This document shows positions 15,667 through 23,719 of a stretch of 27,788 nucleotides of DNA, piece after piece. Made by a program: the position numbers and the translations under genes. This stretch comes from Zestomicrobium sp964482405. Its GTDB lineage: Archaea; Thermoproteota; Thermoprotei_A; Sulfolobales; NBVN01. Where the stretch lies: positions 1 to 27,788 of the forward strand of contig CAYZXH010000021.1 in assembly GCA_964482405.1 (NCBI GenBank), in the 5' to 3' direction. Numbering within the stretch: position 1 is the first letter of the stretch; every line of letters begins with the position of its first letter. Below the pieces are notes generated by a model, which worked only from the letters and a program-made list of their open reading frames with translations, was not told the origin of the DNA and searched no databases.

Positions 15667-16956
15667 TTAGGGAGGGGTTTGGATTTCCTGATCTAGGAAC
15701 TCAGGCCTTCCCTTATATATGGGTCCTATCAAAGTAACGCTTACTTGGTCGTCTTCGTCATATCCCTCTATGTTTTCGTCAACTATTAATATTGCGTTGC
15801 CTTTTAAGAGGGTTGACACGATCCCTGACCCTGATAGTCTCAGGGGTTCCATGTAGAGCTCGCTATTCTCGCGGTAAACGACTACTCTAAAGAAGGACTT
15901 GAATCCCACGATGTTGGTCACCCTCCTACGCACCCTGACCCTCACGGTGGGTTCCGGTGGTGGGGTGGCTTCCGTGAGCTTCCTTATTAAGGGTTTGACG
16001 AACGCTTCAAGACCTACTAAAGCTGCTACGGGGAGGCCTGAAAACATTAGTACTGGCTTACCCTCAATTAAGTATGCTCCAGCAGTCCTACCAGGTCTTA
16101 GGTTGATGCCGTGGAAGATTAAGTTCGCGTTCTTAATTCTAGAGAGTGCTTCAGGAACTAGGTCTTTACCGCCGACGGAGGTCCCCCCAGTCGTTATGAG
16201 GATGTCGAAGTCTCTTAAAACTCTTGAGACTGTATTAGATATTTCTTCTACGTCGTCAGGCACCACACCTATTAAGACGGGCTCACAACCGAGTTCTTTT
16301 AGGTACGCGTATATTAGGGGTCCTGTTGAATTAGGTATCTCACCGCCTCCCCCGGCCAGTAACTCATTCCCGACGTTTATGATCCCTACCCTAGGTTTCT
16401 TAAAAACCTTTATTTCCGTGATCCCGGCTTCGATTAATGCGGCCACGTGCCAGGGTCTTACGGTGAGACCTCTCTTAATTATTAAGTCTCCTTTCTTGAT
16501 GTCCTCGCCAGCCCTACTAACGTTCTTGTATTTTTGAGCAGGTCTTAACACGTAGACGAAGCTTTCTTTCCTGACCGCTTCCTCGAAGGGGATTACCGCG
16601 TCCGAGCCTTCCGGCATCGTGGCGCCTGTGAAGACCATGGCCGCCTCCCCGGAGCTAATGGTTAGCTTAGGGGTTTCCCCTGCCTCAACACTCCCGACGA
16701 TCTTCAGTATTGCTGGGTTGCTCGGTGAGGCGCTCAGCACGTCCAGTGATTTCACTGCGTAACCGTCTAGCGCGGCCCTATCAACGGGTGGGTAGTCTCT
16801 CAAACTATACGTGTCTTCAGCAACCACCCTGCCGACAGCGTCCGTGACCAGCACCTTCTCTGATTCAAGGGTTATGTTGACTTGAGTCAGTAGTCTCGAG
16901 AGTGCGTCCTCGTATTTCTCGAGGCGTGTGAAGCCTCCTAGTCTCTCCCTACCCAT
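15667..16956 (-). CDS. moeA: Molybdopterin molybdenumtransferase MoeA
   Basis: This protein of about 429 aa inserts molybdate or tungstate into adenylylated molybdopterin. Motifs include the N-terminal YPPVDRAALDGYAV, GEAAMVFTGATMPEGSDAV, SRAGEDIKKGD, then the MogA-like domain with GIINVGNEL, LITTGGTSVGGKDLVPEAL and LMFSGLPVAAL. Domain order is that of MoeA. In anaerobic hyperthermophiles it likely serves tungsten enzymes such as aldehyde:ferredoxin oxidoreductases. I prefer ATG 16956 with GGGGTG 6 nt upstream; GTG 16965 would add three residues. It begins 15 nt (or 6 nt with the longer start) after the surE stop, so the two form an operon. No other molybdopterin gene is nearby. Confidence 0.92.
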   Translation of the reverse strand: MGRERLGGFTRLEKYEDALSRLLTQVNITLESEKVLVTDAVGRVVAEDTYSLRDYPPVDRAALDGYAVKSLDVLSASPSNPAILKIVGSVEAGETPKLTISSGEAAMVFTGATMPEGSDAVIPFEEAVRKESFVYVLRPAQKYKNVSRAGEDIKKGDLIIKRGLTVRPWHVAALIEAGITEIKVFKKPRVGIINVGNELLAGGGGEIPNSTGPLIYAYLKELGCEPVLIGVVPDDVEEISNTVSRVLRDFDILITTGGTSVGGKDLVPEALSRIKNANLIFHGINLRPGRTAGAYLIEGKPVLMFSGLPVAALVGLEAFVKPLIRKLTEATPPPEPTVRVRVRRRVTNIVGFKSFFRVVVYRENSELYMEPLRLSGSGIVSTLLKGNAILIVDENIEGYDEDDQVSVTLIGPIYKGRPEFLDQEIQTPP

Positions 16957-16971
16957 CCACCGCACCCCTAA

Positions 16972-17775
16972 CTACCTAGCTGAGTAGCTTAATGTGTTGT
17001 TAAGGTGGTTTATGAGTTCGGTGAGGAGTGGGTCTAGCTCGCCGCAACCGCTTAGGGCTGGATGTGTTAAGTCTACTCTTAACGGCGTGATGACTACGTA
17101 GCCCTCACTCAAGTAGTGTGAGTCCGTGCCTTCCTCAGTGATCTTATCACCGACTAACCAGTAATACCTCCTCCCCCTAGGATCCACCCTACTCTCGAAT
17201 CTCTGGTAGAACCTCAGTCTCTGAGTCCTGGGCATGACCACCCCCTTAAAACCGGATTTAGGGATGTTTACTGATATGGTGTCTACCCCGTTAAACCATC
17301 CCTTACTCGCGATGAAGCCTACTACAGCCTCTATTATTCTCCTTACCTTAGAAGAGTATCGAGGCTCTATTAATTCATCATCGCTCTCTACGTCAGCTGA
17401 GAAAGCGACTGAGGGGATTCCCAGCAAGCCCGCTTCCAGCGCGGCCCCTATAGTGCCTGAGTAGAGGATGTTTTGTGATGACGTGTTCTCACCTACGTTC
17501 ACTCCTGAAACTACTAGGGATGGTTTATAGTCGAGTATCTGTAGGGCGGCGTGCACTGCGTCTACCGGGGTCCCGTTTATTACGTAGACTTTAGTACCGT
17601 GTATTAAGAGTTCTCTCAGGAATAGGGGTTTGTGCAGTGTTAGTGAGTGAGCGCCTCCTGACTTAGGTATTTCGGGAACTATAGCCAGTACCTCGCCGAA
17701 GGAAGATAGTGTGTGGTAGGTCAAGGGTAATGCTTTAGTCACGAATCCGTCATCATTAACTAGCAAGAACTTCAA
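16972..17775 (-). CDS. surE: 5'/3'-nucleotidase SurE
   Basis: This 267-aa metal-dependent nucleotidase removes phosphate from nucleoside 5'- or 3'-monophosphates. Hallmarks are NDDG (7-10, metal ligands D8 and D9), PKSGGAHSLTL (37-47, S39 ligand), GTPVDAV (68-74) and SGVNVGENTSSQNILYSGT (90-108, N93 ligand). The start is ATG 17775, 48 nt from the divergent glmS gene. It is followed closely by moeA on the same strand. Length is typical of archaeal SurE. Confidence 0.93.
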   Translation of the reverse strand: MKFLLVNDDGFVTKALPLTYHTLSSFGEVLAIVPEIPKSGGAHSLTLHKPLFLRELLIHGTKVYVINGTPVDAVHAALQILDYKPSLVVSGVNVGENTSSQNILYSGTIGAALEAGLLGIPSVAFSADVESDDELIEPRYSSKVRRIIEAVVGFIASKGWFNGVDTISVNIPKSGFKGVVMPRTQRLRFYQRFESRVDPRGRRYYWLVGDKITEEGTDSHYLSEGYVVITPLRVDLTHPALSGCGELDPLLTELINHLNNTLSYSAR

Positions 17776-17794
17776 GACGGACTACCTCACTCAA

Positions 17795-17804
17795 ATTATT
17801 TAAT
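17795..17804 (+). promoter_or_regulatory. TATA box of glmS
   Basis: ATTATTTAAT is centred 24-25 nt before the ATG at 17824, as for a leaderless transcript. A second AT-rich element at 17808-17816 (TTTAAAATA) would instead serve the internal GTG at 17842. The two possibilities matter for the N-terminus of GlmS. Confidence 0.4.
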
Positions 17805-17823
17805 CCTTTAAAATAGAAAATAA

Positions 17824-19701
17824 ATGCGAGGATGTGGGTACGTGGTTTGCGGCATAATAGGTATAACTGCCGAGGAAGGGTTTTCTCAAGAACCTCTCGG
17901 CAAGCTGATTAAGGAAGCTTTGAAGAGGCTTGAGTATAGGGGGTATGACTCAGTAGGCTTAGCGGTGATAACTGGGGAGGGGATGCTCAAGATTAGGAAG
18001 TCTAAGGGTATGATAGACGCAGTGTCTCAGAAACTGGGTTTTGACCTTATTTCAGGGTTTAACGGTATCGGGCATACTAGGTGGGCAACGCACGGTAAAC
18101 CGAGTGATGAGAACGCTCACCCACACACCGATTGCTCAGGTCGTGTGGCTTTGGTACATAACGGGATTATAGAGAATTACAAGAAGCTTAAGGAGTTCTT
18201 AATTAGTGAGGGTCATAGATTCGCTTCGGACACAGATACTGAGGTAATCCCGCACTTGGTAGAATCCTTTAAGAGGAAGGGGCTTAGCACCTACGAGGCA
18301 TTCAAGAAGACCGTTGAGTTGTTGGAGGGGGCTTACGCTCTAGCAATGATAGACTTGGATGATCCTAGAAAGGTCTTCTTCGCCAAGAAGATGTCGCCCC
18401 TGATAATAGGCTTAGGAAATAAGGGTAATTTCGTCGCGAGTGATGTGGTGGCTTTCTTAAACCATACTAGGAGGGTGATCGTGTTAGTTGATGGTGAGGC
18501 AGGCTACATCACGCCGAGTGAGGTAGTTATTGAGAGGATGGTGCGGGAGGGGGGCTCGGTGAGGTGGTTCCCGGTCAACGTGGAGCGTAGGGTTAGGGTT
18601 GTTGAGTGGAGTCCTGAAATGGCTTTGAAGGGAGGGTATGATTTCTTCATGCTTAAGGAGATCCACGAGCAGCCGTACGCCCTAGCCTCCACGTTGAGCG
18701 CTGCTGACGAGGCTGTAAGCGACGTGGCTAGAGTGCTTGCTAGGTCTGAGAGGGTTTTATTGCTCGGTGCCGGAACGTCCTATCACGCCACGCTAGTGAC
18801 TGCTCTCCTACTCAGGAAATACGCTAACTTATGGGCTGAGGCCTTCATAGCCTCGGAGAGTCGTTGGTGGTTTGACACGCTGGGTAGGGGCGACGTAGTC
18901 ATCGGGGTTAGTCAGTCGGGGGAGACCATAGATACTTTGAGGGGGATTAGGGAAGCTAGGGAGAGGGGTGCTCTAACCATCGCGGTAACTAACGTGGTGG
19001 AGTCCGCCATAGCTAGGGAAGCTGATATGGCCATGTATATTAGGGCGGGGCCGGAGATAGGTGTAGCCGCTACCAAGACCTTCACGTCGCAGGTAGCGCT
19101 CCTCTCATACCTAGCTATCAAGACCGGTGAGTTGAGGGGGGTTTTGAAGTCTTCCGCCGCCGCCAACGCGTATAAAGCCCTGCGTGAAACCCCTGAGGTA
19201 GTGGCGGGGATTCTGAGGGAGAGTGAGAGACTGGCTTCGTTACTGGCTGATAAGATGAGTGTTAAGAATAGCGCGTACTATCTTGGGAGGGGTCTCGGGT
19301 TACCTGTCGCTATGGAGGGAGCGCTTAAGATGAAGGAGATCGCGTACGTGCATGCTGAGGCGTATCCTGCGGGGGAGTCGAAACACGGTCCTATAGCTCT
19401 GGTGGAGGAGGGTTTTCCGGTGGTGTTCGTCGTCTTGAGTAAGGAGGAAGAGGAGTTGATAAAGAGTAATATTGAGGAAATGAAGGCTAGGGGTGCTTAC
19501 GCGATACTGGTCTCACCTAATAACGCTGAGGAAGCCTTATCGTTAGCGGACTTCAGCTTCGTGATGCCCGCCCTACACGAGGTAGCTTCAGCAACCTCGT
19601 ACGTCGTGCCCCTACAGCTACTAGCTTACTACACGGCCGTTAAGAGAGGCTTAGACCCTGACAAGCCCAGGAACTTAGCGAAGACTGTCACGGTGTTTTA
19701 A
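17824..19701 (+). CDS. glmS: Glutamine-fructose-6-phosphate aminotransferase (isomerising)
   Basis: This 625-aa enzyme makes glucosamine 6-phosphate from fructose 6-phosphate and glutamine. An Ntn-type glutaminase domain (C9 within CGIIG, RGYDSVG at 39-45, HTRWATHG at 84-91, VHNGIIENY at 111-119) is followed by two SIS sugar isomerase domains (LLLGAGTSYHATLV and SQSGETIDTL in the first; YYLGRGLGLPVAMEGALKMKE in the second) and the canonical C-terminus PRNLAKTVTV. The catalytic cysteine normally follows the initiator Met directly. Here the nearest start codons place it at residue 9 (ATG 17824) or residue 3 (GTG 17842), and the codon before it is GTT. This implies a processed leader or an unusual start. 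Divergent from surE. Confidence 0.94.
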   Translation: MRGCGYVVCGIIGITAEEGFSQEPLGKLIKEALKRLEYRGYDSVGLAVITGEGMLKIRKSKGMIDAVSQKLGFDLISGFNGIGHTRWATHGKPSDENAHPHTDCSGRVALVHNGIIENYKKLKEFLISEGHRFASDTDTEVIPHLVESFKRKGLSTYEAFKKTVELLEGAYALAMIDLDDPRKVFFAKKMSPLIIGLGNKGNFVASDVVAFLNHTRRVIVLVDGEAGYITPSEVVIERMVREGGSVRWFPVNVERRVRVVEWSPEMALKGGYDFFMLKEIHEQPYALASTLSAADEAVSDVARVLARSERVLLLGAGTSYHATLVTALLLRKYANLWAEAFIASESRWWFDTLGRGDVVIGVSQSGETIDTLRGIREARERGALTIAVTNVVESAIAREADMAMYIRAGPEIGVAATKTFTSQVALLSYLAIKTGELRGVLKSSAAANAYKALRETPEVVAGILRESERLASLLADKMSVKNSAYYLGRGLGLPVAMEGALKMKEIAYVHAEAYPAGESKHGPIALVEEGFPVVFVVLSKEEEELIKSNIEEMKARGAYAILVSPNNAEEALSLADFSFVMPALHEVASATSYVVPLQLLAYYTAVKRGLDPDKPRNLAKTVTVF

Positions 19702-19705
19702 GACG

Positions 19706-20386
19706 TCACAACCCTCTCTTCTCGCATAAGTCTTCTACTGGGCATTCTGAGCATCTGGGGTTCCTGGCCTTACATACGGTCCTCCCGTGAAGTATTAGCA
19801 CGTAGTGGGTTGTTAGGAGCTTGTCGGGCGGTACCTGACTCATGACTAAGGACCTTATCTTATCGTAACTCTCTGTTCTCTTGCTTATCACTCCGAGTCT
19901 GTAGAGAATTCTCCTTATGTGCGTGTCTATGGGGAAGGTAGGTACTCCGCGCACGCTAGCTAAGAAGACGTCAACTGTTTTCGGCCCTATTCCGCGTATG
20001 GAGGATAACCTCTCTCTTAACTCATTCACGTCTAGACCAACTAACTCCTCCTCGCTTAGGGTGGATACTAAGTTCTTGATGGTCCTGGCTTTAGATCTGT
20101 AAATGCCTGCGGGCCTTATCAGCGACTCCAGCACTCTTAAGTCGGTGCTACCTATCTTCTCCGCCGTTACCCTGCCGCCGTAATAATTCAGTAGGTTTTC
20201 TAGAGCTTTCCACGCGTTCTTGTCTGTAGAGTTTTGCGAGAGTATTATCCCTATTAACGATTCTAGGGGGGTTAGGGAAGCTCTCCTAGCTCTCGTGGGT
20301 ATGAATGAGTCGTCTTCTAGCATGATTGAGTACTTAGCGATTAACTTATCCGCTATCAGCTCTAAATCCTTCCTCAACCCCCTCAC
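19706..20386 (-). CDS. nth: Endonuclease III (DNA glycosylase/AP lyase)
   Basis: This 226-aa base-excision repair enzyme removes oxidised pyrimidines. The helix-hairpin-helix SIRGIGPKTVDVF contains the catalytic lysine K136. The aspartate D154 is in FPIDTHIRRI, and the four [4Fe-4S] cysteines follow the exact C-x6-C-x2-C-x5-C spacing (C205, C212, C215, C221). The start is GTG 20386 or, more likely by its GGTGAGG site (20381-20387), TTG 20377. In either case the 5' end overlaps the 3' end of the upstream membrane-protein gene by 32-41 nt. Its stop lies 4 nt from the convergent glmS stop. Confidence 0.92.
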   Translation of the reverse strand: MRGLRKDLELIADKLIAKYSIMLEDDSFIPTRARRASLTPLESLIGIILSQNSTDKNAWKALENLLNYYGGRVTAEKIGSTDLRVLESLIRPAGIYRSKARTIKNLVSTLSEEELVGLDVNELRERLSSIRGIGPKTVDVFLASVRGVPTFPIDTHIRRILYRLGVISKRTESYDKIRSLVMSQVPPDKLLTTHYVLILHGRTVCKARNPRCSECPVEDLCEKRGL

Positions 20387-21245
20387 CTGCCGGTCTCTGA
20401 GCGATTACCTTGGTTTTCTTCCTTGACTTCAGGAAGCGGAGGGTCGTTATCGTGACTGCCGCTACGGAGACCGCGAGAATCGCGTAGATCAGGATCTCGT
20501 AGAGACCTAAGGCTCGCTCCCTAACAATTATCTCGTTGAGTATCTCCTTGTTAGCTTTGTGGAGTTCTATGGTTATTGAGTCCTCGACTAAGTTTGTTGT
20601 GTTACCTAAGCTCTGGTAGGTTGTTTTAGTCATGTAAGCCTTGAAGAGAATCCCGTACTTGCAGTCGTAGTAGGCGTTGCCGCTACCTAAGCTGGTGGAG
20701 ACTAATACAGCAAAGCCTTCTATGTAGGTGTTCGCTATGGGGATCCTGCTGCAAGTACTCGTGGTTACCTCACGTAGTATGGGGAGCAGGAACACGGTGT
20801 TCACGAAGTTTATGGCGGCGCTCTTAACTAGGGTAAGGTTATACTCTAGTAAAGCGTTCTTCGTGATAAAGTCCGTGTAGTTGCTGAGGATCCAGTAAGT
20901 AAGTCCTCCTATACCTACCCACTCAGAACTACTTAAGGTTAGATATATTGCTGATCCGGGAAACCTATACCCCTGAACAATTACGTGTGTGTTGTTGACT
21001 GCCTTAATTCTGACGAGGTATTCCTGCCTCACACTATAACTCATTGGGAAGCCGCTAACGTTAGATATCTTGACATCCCTGGTTACGTTATACGTTAATA
21101 TGATGTCGTTGTTCGTTATAGACATTAATCTCTCGAATGTTTGGGTTTGAGCATGTAGTGCGGGAGTCGCGATCAGGCATTGAGTGATGATGACGCTCAG
21201 GAGGGTGAGGTAGTAAATAGCTGGTGCAGGGCTTCTCTCACTCAA
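20346..21245 (-). CDS. Secreted/membrane-anchored glycoprotein candidate, function unknown
   Basis: I do not recognise the family. The 299-aa protein has an N-terminal signal-like hydrophobic stretch (about 10-31, ending TPALHAQ). An extracellular-looking domain of about 215 residues carries six N-glycosylation sequons (N53, N62, N84, N122, N136, N215) and one cysteine pair (C165, C195). A single C-terminal membrane helix (about 249-268) is followed by a basic RFLKSRKKTK tail, giving type I topology. The sequon density suggests heavy glycosylation outside the cell. The start is TTG 21245 with GAGGGGG upstream. The 3' end overlaps nth by at least 32 nt, so the two are co-transcribed, though a functional link is not obvious. 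Confidence 0.7.
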   Translation of the reverse strand: MSERSPAPAIYYLTLLSVIITQCLIATPALHAQTQTFERLMSITNNDIILTYNVTRDVKISNVSGFPMSYSVRQEYLVRIKAVNNTHVIVQGYRFPGSAIYLTLSSSEWVGIGGLTYWILSNYTDFITKNALLEYNLTLVKSAAINFVNTVFLLPILREVTTSTCSRIPIANTYIEGFAVLVSTSLGSGNAYYDCKYGILFKAYMTKTTYQSLGNTTNLVEDSITIELHKANKEILNEIIVRERALGLYEILIYAILAVSVAAVTITTLRFLKSRKKTKVIAQRPAGEGVEEGFRADSG

Positions 21246-21273
21246 CTCGATACCCCCTCATAAAGGCATTATA

Positions 21274-21296
21274 GCATTAAAAACTGTGATTAATGC
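21274..21296. repeat. Inverted repeat GCATTAA-n9-TTAATGC
   Basis: A perfect 7-bp inverted repeat lies about 30-50 bp upstream of the TTG start of the membrane-protein gene, around its AT-rich promoter. It could be an operator or the end of the divergent or upstream transcript; nothing decides between these. Confidence 0.45.
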
Positions 21297-21315
21297 TTCG
21301 ATCGTGATCAACCTC

Positions 21316-22467
21316 TTACACCGTGTACGATCTCGAGAGTAGCCACTCGTTGCCTATGTAGACTTCCCTCAACCCCGAGTCACGAGCTATTTTCAAGGCC
21401 TTGATAGCGTGGTCGTAGCTGGTGGTTGGTAGGTCTCTCATTAAGTGTGTTGGGTGGAACGCTAATAACACGTACGGTATGCCGGGGTCCACGCTAGCGA
21501 GGTAGGTCGCTATGTTCTCTACCTCACGAAGGTCGACGTATCCCGGGACTAGGAGGGTGCTCACGACTAGTAGAGGGGGTTCCTCCCTCAAGCCCCTTAA
21601 CTCGCTGACTAACCGCACGTTACGCTTTAGTCTCTCAACCGCTTTAGCGCCGTTAACCCCTGTGAGTGCTTCGTAGATTGCTGGATTCCAGGCTTTCCAG
21701 TCTATCTTGACTATCCCGCCAGACTCAAGACTTAGTCTAGCCATCTCACGCATGATTGCCGGGTTCTGGAGGCCGTTGGTTTCCCAGCACACCCTCTTCA
21801 CCTGGCCTTCGGAGTTCTTCAGTATTTCTCTGGATGCCGCTACGGCGTGGGGGGAGTGGGGTCCTGGGTCACCGCCGAAGTAGCAAACACACGTTACTTC
21901 AGGGCTTGAAGCCGCTTCCACGAGTTCTTTGAGGCTGAATACCCTCCTAGCTCTCCCCCTAACACTCTCTGACGCTAGTTCCTTATGCTCGTAGTTCTGG
22001 CAGAATAGGCAGTCTAGTGAGCAACCGCCGAAGAAGACGGCTAGGTTGTAGTGTCCTGTCTCAACGCTCGGCGTCTTAGTGTACTTCGGGTACCCCCTGC
22101 TCGTGTTCGCGGGGCATACGGGTCCTGCGACGCAGTTTGTTGGGTGTGGGTCAAGATACCATAAACCCAGCGCTTTATCAAGCCCTAACTTAAACCTCAT
22201 TGAGCCCCCTACGTTACCCCACAAGCCGCAGAAGCCTACCTCGCCTTCCCTCAGCTGGCACTCGTTGACGCATATGTTGCACTGCCTGAAAACACCCTCA
22301 CTAACTCTGGGAGGGGTTGCCGGGAGTCCTAAGCTATCCCTAAACCTCACATGCTTAGCTCTGCTAAACTCGGGGACCTCGCCCAAGCTCCTCAAACAAT
22401 CGCCGCAGATAGATAGAGAGGAGCTAATAGTGTTGGATTCCTTACCACATACTAAGCACTTACCCAT
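21316..22467 (-). CDS. Radical SAM protein, pyruvate-formate-lyase-activating-enzyme-like
   Basis: This 383-aa protein has two cysteine-rich zinc-ribbon-like stretches before the radical SAM core. The first has the spacing CLVC-n13-CGDC (about residues 4-24) and the second CNIC-n3-C-n9-C (about 63-80). The [4Fe-4S] SAM motif CSLDCLFC follows (C149, C153, C156 from this start), then YFGGDPGPHS and WETNGL. Overall it looks like the PflA-related group that includes the AmmeMemoRadiSam radical SAM enzymes, but the other members of that system (Memo- and AMMECR1-like) are not in the window. The substrate is unknown. ATG 22467 is preferred over the adjacent GTG 22470; GGTGGGTTGAG lies upstream. Confidence 0.83.
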   Translation of the reverse strand: MGKCLVCGKESNTISSSLSICGDCLRSLGEVPEFSRAKHVRFRDSLGLPATPPRVSEGVFRQCNICVNECQLREGEVGFCGLWGNVGGSMRFKLGLDKALGLWYLDPHPTNCVAGPVCPANTSRGYPKYTKTPSVETGHYNLAVFFGGCSLDCLFCQNYEHKELASESVRGRARRVFSLKELVEAASSPEVTCVCYFGGDPGPHSPHAVAASREILKNSEGQVKRVCWETNGLQNPAIMREMARLSLESGGIVKIDWKAWNPAIYEALTGVNGAKAVERLKRNVRLVSELRGLREEPPLLVVSTLLVPGYVDLREVENIATYLASVDPGIPYVLLAFHPTHLMRDLPTTSYDHAIKALKIARDSGLREVYIGNEWLLSRSYTV

Positions 22468-22607
22468 CACTCAACCCACCGAGACCGACTCAGGCAAGAC
22501 TGACCTGGTATGGGGATGCGCCCCCCACAGAAAATATCTTTACGTGCCTTATTAGTTAGTTCTAACGCTTAAATACCTGACGTGAACTCTAATGTTGGTG
22601 TTGGCAG

Positions 22608-22868
22608 GTGCTGAGGGCTCAGAGGCAGTCGGTATATCGTGTGAGGAAGGGTGGGGGGAGTGTTGTGGTCGAGCATTATAGGACGCCTGACGGGAAGAGC
22701 TTCGTGGTAGTGCATAAGACTCTTAAGGGGTCTTACAAGCTCGGTGAGGAGGAGGAAGAGTGGGATTTGCTGGAGTTGAGTGATTTTAAGGAGGTTAAGG
22801 ATGCTGAGGTGGATTACGAGGCCTTACCACCGGAGATTAGGAAAGCGATCTCCGAGGTCTATAGGTGA
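22608..22868 (+). CDS. Small uncharacterised protein, 86 aa
   Basis: This short protein is basic at the start (RAQRQSVYRVRKGGG), has a beta-like middle (SVVVEHYRTPDGKSFVVVHKTLKG) and a strongly acidic end beginning with the run GEEEEEWD. No known family comes to mind. The start is GTG 22608 with GGTG 8 nt upstream and a TATA-like CTTAAATAC at about 22568-22576. Codon use is like that of its neighbours. It converges on the DUF2192-like gene with only 9 bp between the stops. A nucleic-acid or ribosome-associated role is possible from the charge split but not shown. Confidence 0.65.
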   Translation: MLRAQRQSVYRVRKGGGSVVVEHYRTPDGKSFVVVHKTLKGSYKLGEEEEEWDLLELSDFKEVKDAEVDYEALPPEIRKAISEVYR

Positions 22869-22877
22869 TTGAGTACC

Positions 22878-23606
22878 TCAATCCTCGGCGTTGTTGGTTT
22901 GGGGCTTGGTTTGCTCGAATATTCTTGAGAGTATTGTGTCGTTTATCTCGTACGTGATTTTAGCTACCTTCATGACGTAGTCGTCCGGGGGTGTTGTCTT
23001 AGGTAGTCCTATCTCTAGTGAGAGTAGTTGCTTCCTTATTTCTTTCTCGATCTTATTCTTTATTATTCCCTGACTTATTTCCTCAGCTAGCTTGACTGAG
23101 ATGACGAACTTCGTGAATCTCCTTATAGCTTCACTGAATTCCGGGAAGGCTTGGTGTGCTTTCTTCAGCACCCTCACGACGCTCTCGAATGGTTCGAAGT
23201 CTAGGTGGTAGAGTGTTAGCGCGTATCTCAGGACCCTCGTTATGTAGGACTCGTCGATGTTGCCGGCGAGTGACTGGATTTCTTCCCGCACGGTTTCCGG
23301 GGATGTGTCTCGGGTGAGTAGTAGGTAGGCGTCCTCATAAGTTAACTCCTTACTGAATACCTTACTCATTAACTCCTTGAACTCGCTATTCACTCCTAGT
23401 CCTCTAGTGGCTATTACGTAGAGGCTGATCATTTCTTTCTCGTATATGTCTTCAGGTTTTGACGCGCCTCTGAAGGGTTCTACGTTGGCGTTCTCTAAGT
23501 ATTTCTTGAGTAGCTGGATAGCTAATTCTCTTGTTGGGTTATCGCTGCTTATTAGGTCGCTTAAGGCGTTGACGTACGCCTTCACTCTCTTCCTCTTCGC
23601 GTTCAT
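22878..23606 (-). CDS. DUF2192-like archaeal protein of unknown function
   Basis: This 242-aa, mostly helical and charged protein resembles a conserved crenarchaeal family that I recall as DUF2192. The resemblance is in an opening KRVKAYVNALSDLI, then NPTRELAIQLLKKYL, PFRGASKPEDIYEKEMISLY (about 44-63) and GLGV. I cannot confirm the family without a profile search. There is no membrane segment, cysteine cluster or obvious catalytic motif. The start is ATG 23606, following a GGTGATC-like site on the minus strand. It stands as a single gene, converging with the 86-aa gene. Confidence 0.7.
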   Translation of the reverse strand: MNAKRKRVKAYVNALSDLISSDNPTRELAIQLLKKYLENANVEPFRGASKPEDIYEKEMISLYVIATRGLGVNSEFKELMSKVFSKELTYEDAYLLLTRDTSPETVREEIQSLAGNIDESYITRVLRYALTLYHLDFEPFESVVRVLKKAHQAFPEFSEAIRRFTKFVISVKLAEEISQGIIKNKIEKEIRKQLLSLEIGLPKTTPPDDYVMKVAKITYEINDTILSRIFEQTKPQTNNAED

Positions 23607-23719
23607 TGGGGATCACCTGATTAACTTCGGCACCTACCGTAGTTAACATAAGCCGGGTTTTAAACCTTGCTAGTTCTTGCCGAGCCCCTCCCCTACCTTA
23701 CGTGGTGTTTTGGCTGGCT

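Noticed and set aside
15899..16537. 212-aa plus-strand open frame.
   Set aside because: It is the antisense shadow of moeA, whose motifs are intact in the minus-strand frame.
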